Below, in pieces: positions 18,141 through 27,500 of a stretch of DNA of 64,000 nt. The stretch comes from Hymenobacter sp. BRD128 (lineage in GTDB: Bacteria > Bacteroidota > Bacteroidia > Cytophagales > Hymenobacteraceae). A program made the translations under genes and the position numbers. Position 1 is the first letter of the stretch; the number at the start of each line of letters is the position of its first letter. Location: contig NZ_CP053908.1 in NCBI RefSeq assembly GCF_013256625.1, forward strand, positions 1,674,001 to 1,738,000, written 5' to 3'. Under the pieces are notes generated by a model. The model was not told where the DNA came from, did no database searches, and saw only the letters and a program-made list of their open reading frames with translations.

Positions 18141-19861
18141 GCGGTGGCAATGGCGGGGGTTTCGGGTTCCAGTATCGGCGCTTGCGAGTGGCTGGGCGTG
18201 GCGCTTTCCACAAACCTGCCCAGCGCCTGGTACTGCGCGTAGCGGGTGGCGTACTGGGCCACGCTGGCCGGGTTGGGGGTATAGGTTTCGGCAAAGCCGC
18301 TGCCGAGCGCCTTTTGGGCGGCCAGCACATCGGGGTAGATGCCGGCGGCCACGGCGGCGTACATGGCCGCGCCCAGCGCCGGTGCCTGCTCCGACATGGC
18401 GATTTTGATGGGCCGGTCGAGCACGTCGGCTAGGGTCTGCATCACGAAGGCCGACTTTTTGGCCACCCCGCCAATGCCGATAACCTGCTTAATCGGGATG
18501 CCTTCGCGCTCGAAGCGCTCCACAATCTGCTTCGAGCCGTAGCAAATGGCCTCGACCAGGGCCCGGAAAACCTGCGGGGCCGAGGTGCCCATCGTCAGGC
18601 CGGTGAGGGCGCCTTTCAGCGCCTGGTTGGCGTCGGGCGTGCGGCGGCCGTTTACCCAGTCGAGGGCTAGCACGTGGCTTTCGGCGGGGTCTACTTCGGC
18701 GGCGGCTTTGGTGAGCTGCACGATGAGGTTGTCGCTCAGCTCCTGGCGGTAGGCAGCCTGCTGCTCGGCCGTCAGCACCTTCGATTGCACCGCTTGCAGC
18801 GGCCACTCCAGCATCTGGCGGAACCAGGCCAGCAGGTCGCCGAAGGCCGACTGCCCGGCCTCCAGACCCAGCATGCCGGGAATAACCGAGCCATCGACCT
18901 GCCCGCAGATGCCGGCCACTAGGTGGTCGCCCACTTCGGCGGTCGGGGCCACTACAATGTCGCAGGTGCTGGTGCCCATCACCTTCACCATCGAATAGGA
19001 CTCAATCTCACCGGCCACGGCGCCCGCGTGGGCATCGAACGAGCCCACCGCGATTACCGTGCTGGTAGTCAGGCCCAGGCGGCTAGCCCATTCTTCCGAC
19101 AAATGCCCGGCTACTTCATCGGCCGTGTACGTTTCCGTGAACAATCGATTGCGCAAGCCGGCCAGCTTAGGGTCGAGGTGAGTGAGAAACTCCTCGGGGG
19201 GCAGGCCGCCCCAACTCGCGTGCCACAAAGCCTTGTGGCCGGCGGCGCAGCGGCTGCGCTTAAACTCGGCCAGCGGCTGGCCGGTGAGGGTTAGCGTGAG
19301 CCAGTCGCAGTGCTCCATCCAGGAGTAGGCGGCGTTGGCCACGGCCTCATCCTGGCGCACGATGTGCATGATTTTGGCCCAAAACCACTCCGACGAGTAG
19401 ATACCGCCCTCGTACTTGGTGAAATCCTCGCCGCCCCAGGTGCGGGCCTTGTGGTTGATTTCGGCCGCCTCGGCTAGGGCCGTGTGGTCTTTCCAAAGGA
19501 TGAACAGCGCGTTGGGATTTTCGGCAAACTCGGGCAGCATGCCCAGCAGCTGGCCCTGCTCGTTCACGGGGCCGGGCGTGGAGCCGGTGGTGTCGATGGC
19601 TAGCCCCAGAATCTGCGCGGCGGGCACTTTGGCAGCTACTTCGCGCACCGTGGCTTCGAGGCCTTCGAGGTGGTCGAGGGGGTGCTGGCGGAAGCGGTTC
19701 TTGGCGGGGTTGCAGTACTGGCCCTGCTTCCAGCGCGGGTAGTAATGCACGGCCTGCGCTACTTCGGCGCCCGTGCGGGCATCGACGAGCAGCGCCCGCA
19801 CCGAGTCGGTGCCGTAGTCGAGGCCGATAACGTAGGCCGGGGAGTCGGATTGAGTGGACAC
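18137..19861 (-). CDS. araB: Ribulokinase
   Basis: This is a FGGY-family sugar kinase of about 574 residues that phosphorylates L-ribulose with ATP. The start of the ATPase fold is YVIGLDYGTDSVRALLVDA. The segments DTTGSTPGPV, GSFDAHAGAVAG and the C-terminal ATP-binding GIGGVAKKSAFVMQTLADVL fit AraB. I chose GTG at 19861 (GTG TCC ACT CAA TCC). No ATG lies upstream in frame, and extending to a TTG at 19924 would overlap the preceding galM gene. The GTG leaves a 46-base gap from galM. It overlaps araD by four bases. The galM-araB-araD-araA set forms the catabolic core of the locus. Confidence 0.95.
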   Translation of the reverse strand: MSTQSDSPAYVIGLDYGTDSVRALLVDARTGAEVAQAVHYYPRWKQGQYCNPAKNRFRQHPLDHLEGLEATVREVAAKVPAAQILGLAIDTTGSTPGPVNEQGQLLGMLPEFAENPNALFILWKDHTALAEAAEINHKARTWGGEDFTKYEGGIYSSEWFWAKIMHIVRQDEAVANAAYSWMEHCDWLTLTLTGQPLAEFKRSRCAAGHKALWHASWGGLPPEEFLTHLDPKLAGLRNRLFTETYTADEVAGHLSEEWASRLGLTTSTVIAVGSFDAHAGAVAGEIESYSMVKVMGTSTCDIVVAPTAEVGDHLVAGICGQVDGSVIPGMLGLEAGQSAFGDLLAWFRQMLEWPLQAVQSKVLTAEQQAAYRQELSDNLIVQLTKAAAEVDPAESHVLALDWVNGRRTPDANQALKGALTGLTMGTSAPQVFRALVEAICYGSKQIVERFEREGIPIKQVIGIGGVAKKSAFVMQTLADVLDRPIKIAMSEQAPALGAAMYAAVAAGIYPDVLAAQKALGSGFAETYTPNPASVAQYATRYAQYQALGRFVESATPSHSQAPILEPETPAIATA

Positions 19862-19907
19862 GGTATTGATAAGTAAGAATTTATGCGCTCGCTCTGGCGG
19901 GACGCCT

Positions 19908-21119
19908 TTACTTCCGCACCCCAAATGTGTAGCTGGTGGTAGTGTGGTAGGTTTCGCCCGGCTTCAGAATAGTGCTCGGAAACTTAGGCTGGTTGGGCGA
20001 GTCGGGGAAGTGCTGCGTTTCGAGGCAGAAGCCCGCGTGCTTGCCATAGACCACGCCATCCTTGCCTTTGAGGCTGCCGTCCAAGAAGTTGCCGGTGTAG
20101 AACTGCACGCCCGGCTCGTCGGTGGTTACCTCCAGGGTGCGGCCGGTGGTAGGCTCGTACACGGTGGCGGCGCTGTGCTGGCCGGTCGTGTTATTGAGCG
20201 CCCAGTTGTGGTCGTAGCCGCCGGGCACCTGCGCAATGCGCTCGCCGATGGCGTGGGGGCTGGTGAAGTCGAAGGGCGTGCCCTTCACCGGCTTCAGCTC
20301 GCCGGTCGGAATGAGCTTGTCATCGACCACGGTGTAGCGGTCGGCCGGAATGGTAACCTGGTGGGCTAGCACGTCCTTGCTCTGGCCCAGGGCCAGGTTG
20401 AAGTAGGCGTGGTTGGTGAGGTTAACGGGCGTCGCCTTGTCGGTGGTGGCGGCGTAGTCGATTTTGAGGGCGTTGGCATCGGTGAGGGTATAGGTAACCG
20501 TCACGTGCAGGTTGCCGGGGTAGCCTTCCTCACCATCCTTGCTGAGGTAGGTCAGCGTGAGCGTCTGGCCGTCGGCCGAGGTGCCGGGCTTGGCGGTCCA
20601 CACCTTCTGGTTGAAGCCCACGGTGCCGCCGTGCAGCGAGTTGCCGTTGTTATTTAGGCCCACGTGGTAGGTCTTACCGTCAATGGTAAACTGGCCCTTG
20701 GCGATGCGGTTGCCGTAGCGCCCGATGAGGGCCCCGAAGTACGGGTTCGACTTCCGGAACTCGGGGCTGAGGTAGCCGCTCACGTTGTCGAAGCCCAGGA
20801 TAACGTCGCTCATTTTGCCGGCCTTATCTGGCACGAGCAGGCTGGTAAGCGTGCCGCCGTAGGTGCTGATGGTGGCCTTCAGGCCATTTTTATTGGTAAG
20901 GGTAAAAAGCTGGATTTCGGTGCCGTCGGCAGTTTTGCCAAACGAAGCGGAAGTGGGCATGGTAGCGGAGGCGCTGGCGCCAGTAGCGGCCGAGTCGGCC
21001 GGGGCCGAGGTAGTAGCCGTTTCCTGGCTGGTGGAGGTGGGAGTAGACGAGCAGGCGGCGAGCAGCAGAGCGCTGCCAAAGCCGGCGGCAAGTACGCCAA
21101 GGCGGGAAGAATTAGGCAT
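19908..21119 (-). CDS. galM: Aldose 1-epimerase (galactose mutarotase), lipoprotein
   Basis: This is a 403-residue protein from the ATG at 21119. The open frame continues far upstream over the neighbouring gene but has no function there. The N-terminus is a lipoprotein signal with lipobox LLAAC, then a Ser/Thr/Ala-rich linker to ~residue 60. The mutarotase beta-sandwich shows GRYGNRIAKGQF, NSLHGG, NLTNHAYFNL with the catalytic His, and a C-terminal Glu in CLETQHFPDSPNQPKFP. It interconverts alpha and beta anomers of free aldoses such as L-arabinose and galactose. Lipid anchoring places it outside the cytoplasm, so it would act on sugars just released by the periplasmic glycosidases. It sits 17 bases after the GH43 gene and upstream of araB. 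Confidence 0.93.
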   Translation of the reverse strand: MPNSSRLGVLAAGFGSALLLAACSSTPTSTSQETATTSAPADSAATGASASATMPTSASFGKTADGTEIQLFTLTNKNGLKATISTYGGTLTSLLVPDKAGKMSDVILGFDNVSGYLSPEFRKSNPYFGALIGRYGNRIAKGQFTIDGKTYHVGLNNNGNSLHGGTVGFNQKVWTAKPGTSADGQTLTLTYLSKDGEEGYPGNLHVTVTYTLTDANALKIDYAATTDKATPVNLTNHAYFNLALGQSKDVLAHQVTIPADRYTVVDDKLIPTGELKPVKGTPFDFTSPHAIGERIAQVPGGYDHNWALNNTTGQHSAATVYEPTTGRTLEVTTDEPGVQFYTGNFLDGSLKGKDGVVYGKHAGFCLETQHFPDSPNQPKFPSTILKPGETYHTTTSYTFGVRK

Positions 21120-21136
21120 GAGGGAGAAGAGAAAGA

Positions 21137-22825
21137 TTAAAATACGCTCACTTTTTGCGTAAATATGCCCCCTTCGCGGCGCACTTGCACCAAGTAGCTG
21201 CCCGCGCTTAGCCCCGCCGCCACGGCCAGCCGGGTTTGCTGCGGGCCAAATTCCTGTCGATAAACCGTCTGGCCCAGCAGCGTCAACACTTCTACCGTGG
21301 TGGTGCCGCTGGCCGTTGCGCTGCTCAGCTCCACCGTAAAATTGCCCGCCAGGGCCGGCACCGGGTAGATAGTCACGCCCGCCAGGCTGCGGGCCGCCGC
21401 CGTGGCTAGGGGCGCATTCACCAGCGCGGGCACCCAGCGCTGGCAGCCAAAGCCGTTGTAGTACCACAACCCCAGCTGCTGGCCGGGCGTGGTCGAGCAG
21501 TTGGGTACTTCCACCACGTTGTTGCCGGTGGCCGAGGTGAAGATATAGTCCCCATTGCTGGCCCGCTCGATAACGTACTGCTGGCACACGAGGCCATTGG
21601 AAGCAAAAAGCTGGAGCTTGGTGCCCGCATCGGGCAGGCAGTTGATAACATCCACGGCCAGGCCGCCGAGGGCGTTGGTAATTTTGTAGGCGCCCGCCCC
21701 GAGCGGCGTCATATCCCACTGCTGGCAGGTGAGGCCGCTGGGCGTGCCCTGGGCCACCATCTGGCCCGATACCCCAGTGCAGCCCCAGGCATCCCACACC
21801 AGGCCGCTGTTTTGGTTTTTAATGGTGTAGCGGCCGGCGGCCAGCCAGTCGCGCGTCACGCTGGGCCAGCCAGTGGTGCCCCAGGTTAGGCGGGCTAGCC
21901 CCAGCTTGGGCGCGCCGCTGTCGTAGCCATCGTAGTAGTGGTGGCTGAAATACGTCACGCCGTTTTCGGTAAGCAGCCCCGCGTGGCCCGGACCGATAAA
22001 GCGACCCTGGCCACTGAGCAGCGTAGTGCCGCCGCTGGCATTCAGGTCCTGGCCCGCCTGGTCGAGGTAGGGGCCGGTAGGGCTAGCCGAGCGCCCCACC
22101 TGAATGTAGTAGGTGCTGCTCACGCCGTTGCAGCAGGTGCCGCGGTTCACAAACAGGTAATAGTAGCCGCTGCTATACGCCACGTAGGAAGCCTCCACTC
22201 CCCCATTGGCCACCGCGTATTGGGTATTGACGCTCAGGGGCTTGCCGGTAGCAGGGTCGAGCTGCGTGATGCGGATGCCGCCGAAGTACGAGCCGTAGCT
22301 GAGCCACAGATTATTGCTGGCATCGGTAAACAACGCCGGGTCAATGGCATTAGGGGCACTATTGCCGAGGGCCGTGCTCGAAATCACCTCGCCCTGGTCG
22401 GTCCACTTAAAGGCGGGGTCGGTGGGGTCGAGCGTGGGGTTGGTGGCTAGCCCAATGGTCGACACCTGCGAGCCAAACGTGGAGCACGAGTAGTACAGGT
22501 AGTACTTGCCGTTCATAAACCGGCACTCGGGCGCCCAGAACGTGCCCGCGAAGCCCGGCACCTTGCCGTTTATCCAGCCCGGATAAGCCGTTTTGGTGTA
22601 CACCGACTTGGCGTCGGTCCAGTTGATAAGGTCGGTCGAGTACTTGCAGGCAATGCCGTCGCCGGTGCTGAATACCCAATAGGTAGCCCCGCTCTTGACA
22701 ATCGTGGAAGGGTCGTGAATGCCGAGCGCGCCTTGCAGCGCGCAGGCCGGCGTGGCCAGCCAGGCCACCAAAACAGACGTGAGCAGGGCTAGCCGCCGCG
22801 CGCGCAACAGTAGAGATACTAACAT
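21137..22825 (-). CDS. GH43 arabinan endo-1,5-alpha-L-arabinosidase with ricin-like and T9SS sorting domains (second copy)
   Basis: This 562-residue protein is built like the one at 10011-11681: signal peptide, GH43 propeller (~32-350), ricin-type trefoil (~360-475) and a T9SS type A tail. Catalytic residues appear in GIHDPSTIV (Asp), AIDPALFTD (Asp) and GVEASYVAY (Glu). The tail starts around TIYPVPALAGNF and ends YLVQVR...KVSVF. The ATG at 22825 gives a clean signal sequence. The frame is open further upstream only because the GC-rich hairpin there lacks stops. It is the first enzyme gene after susD and is probably the main surface endo-arabinanase that supplies SusCD. The two paralogues have diverged clearly, so they may differ in preferred chain length or decoration. 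Confidence 0.92.
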   Translation of the reverse strand: MLVSLLLRARRLALLTSVLVAWLATPACALQGALGIHDPSTIVKSGATYWVFSTGDGIACKYSTDLINWTDAKSVYTKTAYPGWINGKVPGFAGTFWAPECRFMNGKYYLYYSCSTFGSQVSTIGLATNPTLDPTDPAFKWTDQGEVISSTALGNSAPNAIDPALFTDASNNLWLSYGSYFGGIRITQLDPATGKPLSVNTQYAVANGGVEASYVAYSSGYYYLFVNRGTCCNGVSSTYYIQVGRSASPTGPYLDQAGQDLNASGGTTLLSGQGRFIGPGHAGLLTENGVTYFSHHYYDGYDSGAPKLGLARLTWGTTGWPSVTRDWLAAGRYTIKNQNSGLVWDAWGCTGVSGQMVAQGTPSGLTCQQWDMTPLGAGAYKITNALGGLAVDVINCLPDAGTKLQLFASNGLVCQQYVIERASNGDYIFTSATGNNVVEVPNCSTTPGQQLGLWYYNGFGCQRWVPALVNAPLATAAARSLAGVTIYPVPALAGNFTVELSSATASGTTTVEVLTLLGQTVYRQEFGPQQTRLAVAAGLSAGSYLVQVRREGGIFTQKVSVF

Positions 22826-22856
22826 ACCGGGTGGGAAAAGTGAGGTTGAATATATC

Positions 22857-22906
22857 GTGTGCCGGCCGCTGCCCTCCCCTGGCGGAGCGGGCAGCGGCCG
22901 GCACAC
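22857..22906 (-). terminator. Strong 18-bp stem-loop between susD and the GH43 gene
   Basis: The perfect arms 22857-22874 (GTGTGCCGGCCGCTGCCC) and 22889-22906 enclose a 14-base loop. It starts seven bases beyond the susD stop codon. No T run follows in the minus-strand direction, so a partial terminator or a 3'-end stabilising stem is more likely than full termination. Confidence 0.7.
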
Positions 22907-22912
22907 GGCCGG

Positions 22913-24445
22913 CTAGTAGCCAGGGTTTTGCTTGATATTAGGGTCGAGGTCGATATCGGTCTGCGGAATGGGCAGCAGCTTCGACTTACCCAGCACGAAG
23001 TTGGTAAAGTCGGGGTCGCGGGCAATCAGGTAGTTCAGGCCGTCCTGGTTGTCGAGCAGGCCCCAGCGCACGATATCGTACCAGCGCACGTTTTCGCCAG
23101 CTAGCTCCCGGCCGCGCTCGTCGCGCATGTAGAGGCGCAGTGCGGTTTGGCTGGCCGTGTTGGCGGCCGGCACCGGCCCCAGGCCCACGCGCGCCCGCAC
23201 CTGGTTTACCAGGGGCACGGCCGCAGCCGTCTGGCCCAGCTCGTTCAGCGCCTCAGCCTGCAACAGCAGGATGTCGGCGTAGCGAATCAGACGGTAATTG
23301 ATACCCGAGGTAAAGTTTTCGGGCGTGGTGCGAGTGCGGTCGTTCAGGTACTTGCGCCAGTACTGCTGGCTAGGGTTGTAGCCCAGTTGGGTAAAGGTTT
23401 TGCCGTAAAACTTATCCGGATTCAGCACGCTGATAATCGAGATGTCGCGGCGCGGGTCAATGGCGTGCTTCTTGGTGCCGGGCACCAGCGCCACCGTCGA
23501 GTCGGTAAATGAGGCTGTGAGCGACTGGCGGGGCTGCACGTCGGCAAACGAGTAGATGGGCGGCCCGAAGAAGTTGGGGCGGTCGTAGCCCTCCGACGAC
23601 GAGGCATTGTCCTGGCCCTGGCCCACGTCGAGCACCGAGCCGGTGTACTGCACCTCAAAAATCGACTCGCTATTGTTCTCGTTGCTTTCCGTAAAGTTGT
23701 CGAGGTAGCTGGGCACCAGCGAGAACTTACCCGAGCTGATAATACCTGCCATCAGCGTCGAAGCCTCGGTGTATTTATGCTGCTGCATGTACATCTTGGC
23801 TAGCAGCGCCTGGGCAGCATACTTGGTGGCGCGGCCCAAATCGGCGGCCGGGTACGCGGTGGGCAGGTCCGGAATGGCCGCCTGCAGGTCAGCAATCACC
23901 TGGGCTTCTACCTCGGCCGGGGTCACCTGCTTCACGCGGGTGGTCACGGTGGGGTCTTCCGTAATCAGCGGCACGTTACCGAAAAACGAGTCCAGGTCAT
24001 AGTACATCAGCGCCCGTATGAAGCGCGCCTCAGCGATGTACTGCGCTTTCAGGGTTGCATCCATCGTGATGTCGGGGATGTGGTGCAGTGCCTGGTTGGT
24101 GCGGTAAATAGTACGGTAGTAATCATTCCAAGCAAAGGCCGAGATGAAAAACAGGTTGTTGGCCTGAATGAAACGCGTGAACACGGCTAGCTCCACGAAG
24201 GGGCTCTGGCTGTACGACTCGTCGGAGCGGGCCGCCATAAACTGCCAGCAATGGTCGTACACGCCGTATTGCTGAATGCCGGAATAAGAGGCAATTACGC
24301 CTTTGTTAGCGTCGCTTGCCGTCAGCCAGAACTGCGCCACCGACAGCGTGTTGGGATTGGCCTGGTTGAGCAAATCTTTTTTACAGCTCGTGGCTACCGC
24401 TAGGGTGCCCGCCAGCGCCAGGGTAAAGAGTTTGTGGGATTTCAT
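22913..24445 (-). CDS. susD: SusD/RagB family outer-membrane glycan-binding lipoprotein
   Basis: This 510-residue protein has a lipoprotein signal peptide with the cysteine in VATSCKKDLL, followed by the usual SusD start (NQANPNTLSVAQFW). Helical TPR-like segments and the C-terminal RagB/SusD signature NYRLIRYADILLLQAEALNE are present. It forms the lid over the SusC channel and captures arabino-oligosaccharides at the cell surface. Its gene follows susC by 82 bases, the standard arrangement. The tail ends YLIARDPDF..., then the ILPIPQTDIDLDPN-like motif common at SusD C-termini. The sugar specificity comes only from the neighbours, which point to arabinan. A strong hairpin immediately follows the stop codon. 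Confidence 0.95.
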   Translation of the reverse strand: MKSHKLFTLALAGTLAVATSCKKDLLNQANPNTLSVAQFWLTASDANKGVIASYSGIQQYGVYDHCWQFMAARSDESYSQSPFVELAVFTRFIQANNLFFISAFAWNDYYRTIYRTNQALHHIPDITMDATLKAQYIAEARFIRALMYYDLDSFFGNVPLITEDPTVTTRVKQVTPAEVEAQVIADLQAAIPDLPTAYPAADLGRATKYAAQALLAKMYMQQHKYTEASTLMAGIISSGKFSLVPSYLDNFTESNENNSESIFEVQYTGSVLDVGQGQDNASSSEGYDRPNFFGPPIYSFADVQPRQSLTASFTDSTVALVPGTKKHAIDPRRDISIISVLNPDKFYGKTFTQLGYNPSQQYWRKYLNDRTRTTPENFTSGINYRLIRYADILLLQAEALNELGQTAAAVPLVNQVRARVGLGPVPAANTASQTALRLYMRDERGRELAGENVRWYDIVRWGLLDNQDGLNYLIARDPDFTNFVLGKSKLLPIPQTDIDLDPNIKQNPGY

Positions 24446-24479
24446 AAAAAGAGAGAAAATATCAGTTTAGGAGAGTGCT

Positions 24480-24518
24480 CCGTCTGTCATTGTGAGCCTG
24501 CCAACTAATGGCAGACGG
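24480..24518. repeat. Short inverted repeat R6 between susC and susD
   Basis: CCGTCTGTCAT at 24480-24490 pairs with ATGGCAGACGG at 24508-24518 with one mismatch. The loop reads TGTGAGCCTGCCAACTA and recalls the CTGAGCTTGCC part of R4. It could be a decayed member of the same family or a separate attenuating hairpin between susC and susD. Confidence 0.55.
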
Positions 24519-24527
24519 AACGCGCCA

Positions 24528-27500
24528 TTAAAAAGTGGCCTGCACGCCGCCCGTGAAAGTGCGCACGTTGGGGTAAGCGCTGTTGTCGATGCCACGGCCG
24601 AAGTAGCCGGTGCCCGTGATTTCGGGGTCGAAGCCGGTGTACTTGGTGAAGGTCACGAGGTTACGGCCCGTCACGTACACGCGCAGCGAGCCAATGGCCG
24701 GTGCCCAGCCCAGCGCGCTCTTGCCAAAGGTGTAGCCCAGCTGCACGTTCTTGAGGCGCAGGTAGGAGCCGTCTTCCAGCCAGCGCGTGGTCTGGTAGAG
24801 GGCATTTTGCGAAGCCGCCAGGGCCAGGTTGGGGTCGGCACTGCCGCCTTGCAGGGCGCGCGGCACCGAGTTCGACGGGTTGGCGGCCGTCCAGGGTAGC
24901 ACGTTCAGCTCGTAGTTGGTGGGGCCATTGTAGCTTTCCAGCGCCACTTTGGCGTTGTTGAAAATGCGGTTACCGCTCACCCCCTGCGCCAAAACCGACA
25001 GGTCGAAGCCCTTGTAGCCGAAGCTGAGGTTGAAGCCGTATTGCAGGGTCGGAAAGGCCGAGCCCACGTGCACGCGGTCGTTGAGGTCAATCTTGCCATC
25101 GCCGTTGGTGTCGGTATACTTCACGTCGCCCGGCTTGGCATAGGGCTCAATCAGGCGACCGTCGGCCGACTTATAGTTATTTATCTCATCCTGCGTCTGG
25201 AAGATGCCCGCCATCGGAATCAGGAAAAACTGTCCCAGGCTGGTGCCCACGCTGGTGCTGGTGAGGCCCTGGCCATCTACCAGCGTCTGGCCCGGGTTGG
25301 GCAGCGCCAGCACCTGATTGCGCAGCGTCGTCAGGTTGGCATTGAGGCTGTAGGTAAAGCCGCTGGCCGTGGCATTCTGGTAGCCCAGCGCCAGTTCCAA
25401 GCCCCGGTTCTCGATATTGCCCGCGTTTTGAAATACCGCGCCGAAGTTGCCCGTGTAGATAGGTACTACTACCGGCGCCAGCGCCTTGCGCGTTTCCGAA
25501 ATGTAGTAGTCGGCTGTGAAGGTGAGGTGGTTACTGAGCACGGCCAGGTCGAGGCCCACATCTTTGGTGCGGCGCTCTTCCCACTGCAGGTTGTTGCTGG
25601 ACAGTACCGTCTGGGTGCGGCCATTGGTGATGACCTGGCCGCTGCCCAGTACGTAGTTGGTGTTCTGGTTGATGTTGGGCGTGGGCAGGTAGGCGCCGTA
25701 GTAGTCCCCCGTTAGCTGGTCGTTGCCAATAATACCGTAGCTGGCGCGCAGCTTCAGGTTACTCACGGCGGGCAGGGCATTTTTGAAGAAGTCTTCTTCG
25801 CTGATGCGGTAGCCTAGCGAGGCTGCCCCGAAGTTGCCGAAACGGTTTTGCTCGATGAAGCGCGACGAGCCGTCGCGGCGGAAGCTGCCGCTTACCAAGT
25901 AGCGGTTTTTGTAGTCGTAGGTAGCCTGCGAGAAGTACGAGCGGTTGGTAATCACGCCTTCGGTGCCCTGCACCACGCCCACCGTCTGGCCCGCGCTCAG
26001 CTGGAAGTAATACTGCGGCGAGGCCGTAAAGCCCTGGGTTTGGGCCGTCGTATTATGGAAGTCCATGTAGCGCTCCGAGTAGCCGCCCAGCACGTTCACG
26101 TGGTGGTCGCCGAAGGTCTTATTGAAATTCAGTGTGTTTTCGGCCATCAAAAACACGTCGTAGCCTTGGTATTCGCTCAGCGATGACGTGTTAATCTGAG
26201 TGTTTTGGCGCAGAATACCTAGTTGCTGGGCATCGGCGTTGCTATACGTGTGGCCGTCCATAGCCAAGTTCAGCCGGTAGGTCAGGAAATCGAAGATGGA
26301 ATAGTCCATCGTCATGTTGCCCGCCAGCCGGTTGTCCGACTGCGTGCGGCGCAGTAGCTGCTGCGCGCCCACCGGGTTGGTGGCGAAGGTATTCTGGGTG
26401 GTTGAGCCCACCCCGAAGCCGCCCTGATTGTTGGGGTCGTACACCGGTACGCTGGGCAGTATCGTCAGCACGTCGATAAACGGCGCCCCGTTGAGCAGCG
26501 TCGTGTTGAGGTGCGTGAGTTGGGCGTTTTCCTGAAAGCGGAAGCGACCTTTAGTCATACCCGAATTCAATCGCAGGCTATAACGCTTAAAATCAGGTCC
26601 TTTTACAACGCCTTCTTGGTGAAAGTACTCGCCCGAAATCAGGTAGTTGCTACCTATATTCTCGCCCGTGGTACCTCCCGAAAAGCTCACATTGTAGTTT
26701 TCAACCTTCCCGGTCCGGAAAAACGCATCCTGCCAGTTGGTGTCGACGTTGGGGTTGAAGGCGCCGCCCGGCCCCTTCACCGCGCCCGCTAGGCTGTTCT
26801 GGCCCGCATTGAGTGGGTCGATACCGGCATTGGCATACGCCTGCACGGCGCGGTCGGCCCACTGGCTGGCATTGGTCAGTTGGTAGCGCTTATACACGTT
26901 ATCAACGCCGATGTAAGCATTGACCCCGATGGTTGGCACGCCGGCCTTGCCCTTCTTAGTCGTAATCTGAATAACTCCGTTGGCGCCCCGCGCGCCGTAG
27001 ATGGCCGTGGAAGAGGCATCTTTCAGCACCGTGAGCGTCGCGATATCATTGGGGTTCAGGTCGCGGATATTGTCCGTCCAGAGGCCGTCAATCACGTACA
27101 GCGGGGCGCTGTTGCTGTTGCCGGCGCTGCCCGCGCCGCGAATAATCACGACCGGGGCATCGCCCGGCCCGCCCGAGCCGGTTATTTGCAAGCCCGCCAC
27201 CTGGCCCTGCAAGGCCTGCGTAATGGTAGGCACCGGCTGTTTGGTAGCCTCCTTCAGGTTAGGCGTACCTACGGCGCTACTCAGGTTCTGGCGGTCCTGG
27301 GCCAGGTAGCCCACCACCACCACGTCATTGAGGGCGCGGCTGTCGGGGGTCAGGGCCACGTCTACCGTCGAGCGGTCGCCTACCGCCACTTCCTGGCTAG
27401 CGTAGCCAATGTAGGAGAATACCAGCGTGGCGCCGGCCGGGGCCTCGATGGTATAGCGGCCGTCGGCGTTGGTGGCGGTGCCCACGTTAGTGCCTTTCAC

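Noticed and set aside
21120..21797. N-terminal extension of the galM frame
   Set aside because: It overlaps the GH43 gene in another frame and has no domain. The ATG at 21119 gives a proper lipoprotein signal peptide.
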